Shown: positions 63,019-64,000 of the stretch, piece after piece
Layout of the letters: each line of letters begins with the position of its first letter
How positions within the stretch are numbered: the stretch's first letter is position 1
Origin: Skermanella aerolata KACC 11604
Lineage (GTDB): Bacteria > Pseudomonadota > Alphaproteobacteria > Azospirillales > Azospirillaceae
Direction: 5' to 3'
DNA length: 64,000 bases
Assembly: GCF_000936425.1 (NCBI RefSeq)
Contig: NZ_AVFK01000028.1
Location: 1 to 64,000 of the forward strand
Made by a program: the position numbers and the translations under genes
Notes under the pieces: model-generated
Database searches by the model: none
Seen by the model: the letters and a program-made list of their open reading frames with translations, nothing else
What the model was told of the DNA's origin: nothing

Positions 63019-64000
63019 TCAGCCGGAGATGCCGTCGATCCAGCGTTCGACCGCCGCGTCGTAGTTCATCTCGTACCACTCCTCGCTGCGGATCGCCTGG
63101 ACCGCGACATTGTCGGCGTAACCGGGATCGATCCGGCGCAGTTCGGGCGGCAGCATGGCCGAGGCCGCCGGGTTGGACGGGCCGTTGCCGAGCAGTTGGA
63201 GCAGCTTGACCTGACGGGCGGGGTCGAGCATCGAGGCCATGAACTTCTGCGCCGCCTCCGAGCCGGCCGGGTTGCCTTTGGGGATCACGAAGGACGACGG
63301 GCAGAAGACGCCGTCGTTCCAAGTCCAGGTCACGGCGCCCTTGGTGTCGCGCTCCAGGATGCTGGCCCGCGTGTTCCAGATGTTGCCCATGACCACCTCG
63401 CCATCCAGGAACATCTGCTGGCTGCTGGCCCCGGATTCCCAATAGATCACGTCGTCCCCAAGCGAGCGCGCCTTGGCGATGGCCCGATCCAGGTCCGCCG
63501 GGTACAGGGCGTCCCGCTTGACGCCGTCTCCCAGCAGACAAGCTTCCATGGCGCCCATCTGGTACTTCCACATGGTCCGCTTGCCGGGATACTTAGCGGT
63601 GTCGAAGAAGTCGGCGTAGGTCGGCGGCTTGTCGGGGAATATGTCTTTCCGGTAGGCCAGCACGAAGCTGTAGGTGTAGTTGGCGATGCCGTGCGGCCAC
63701 GCCCAGCCGTCCCGCACCAGCGACTTGTCGACCACGCCGTAGTCGACCTCCTCCAGCAGGCCCTGCTTGCCCAGCTGGTTGCACAGGAAGCCGTCGCCGT
63801 CGCAGATGTCCCAGCTGACCGAGCCTGACTCGACCATCGCCTTGATCTTGCCGGCCAGCGGGCTGCCGCCATCGACCCGTACCGGGATGCCGGTGTCGGC
63901 GGTGAACGGCTTGCCCCAGGCCTCGCCCATGCCGGCCACGGCATCGCCGCCGAAGTTGCACAGCACCAGCTCCGCCGCCTTGGCCGCCGCCGGGCTGGAC
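63019..64000 (-). CDS. Substrate-binding protein of a polyamine-type ABC importer (partial)
   Basis: The frame is open to the window edge; the true start lies beyond 64000. It reads SSPAAAKAAELVLCNFGGD at the upstream end and has the receptor landmarks SGSVSWDICDGDGF, ANYTYSFVLAYRKD, YADFFDTAKYPGKRTM and MASMLDPARQVKLLQ. It belongs to the PotD-like group (SBP_bac_8). It begins the operon of the second polyamine-type importer. Confidence 0.88.
   Translation of the reverse strand, partial: SSPAAAKAAELVLCNFGGDAVAGMGEAWGKPFTADTGIPVRVDGGSPLAGKIKAMVESGSVSWDICDGDGFLCNQLGKQGLLEEVDYGVVDKSLVRDGWAWPHGIANYTYSFVLAYRKDIFPDKPPTYADFFDTAKYPGKRTMWKYQMGAMEACLLGDGVKRDALYPADLDRAIAKARSLGDDVIYWESGASSQQMFLDGEVVMGNIWNTRASILERDTKGAVTWTWNDGVFCPSSFVIPKGNPAGSEAAQKFMASMLDPARQVKLLQLLGNGPSNPAASAMLPPELRRIDPGYADNVAVQAIRSEEWYEMNYDAAVERWIDGISG

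Overview
The window is G+C-rich (about two thirds by eye) with the codon bias, NagQ/NagB-II-type amino-sugar genes and multiple polyamine-type and peptide-type ABC operons expected of a metabolically versatile alphaproteobacterium. Gene families and style suggest Rhodospirillales/Azospirillaceae (Azospirillum or Skermanella relatives), but this is an impression, not a database result. No rRNA, tRNA or CRISPR array was seen.

Layout. 1-2.9 kb: the end of a lectin-like repeat gene, a frameshifted ISKra4-family insertion sequence whose imperfect terminal repeats can be aligned (522-549 and 2010-2037), and an orphan terminase-small-subunit-like gene. 2.9-8.6 kb: an amino-sugar recycling locus, nagE-murQ on the minus strand facing away from nagQ-nagB-II-nagA on the plus strand. 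8.7-9.3 kb: a tiny anti-sigma-like gene convergent with a sigma region 4-only gene, preceded by a 16-bp direct repeat and a micro-ORF. 9.5-27.8 kb: an 18-kb catabolic island with two HyuA/HyuB sets (one with tandem duplicated HyuB), a zinc-ribbon mini-protein, an FCD-type GntR regulator, a class III aminotransferase, a polyamine-type ABC importer and a very divergent GroEL paralogue. The palindrome TGTGATCACA occurs upstream of both divergent arms and ties them together. Uptake, ATP-dependent ring or amide opening, then transamination is the logical pathway (a lactam, hydantoin or related cyclic amide).

27.8-44.4 kb: an A+T-richer regulatory stretch with two CRP-type half-site pairs leads into a compact hybrid biosynthetic cluster: a one-module reducing PKS (KS-AT-DH-degenerate ER-KR-ACP), a C-A-PCP-TE NRPS whose thioesterase carries Cys in place of Ser, a secreted SGNH-fold protein in which all three catalytic residues are replaced, and an RND export pair. 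This cluster and the chaperonin lacking the two ATP-hydrolysis aspartates are the most novel items here.

44.4-53.9 kb: an IclR-controlled peptide or N-acyl-amino-acid uptake locus (two M20 hydrolases, complete Dpp-type ABC transporter). 53.9-59.2 kb: a REP-like hairpin beside a broken tricarboxylate-receptor gene, an S9 peptidase, a secreted SnoaL/NTF2-like protein, and a divergent aldo/keto reductase-LysR pair. 59.2-64 kb: a second polyamine-type ABC operon that includes a NodB-type deacetylase and runs off the window.
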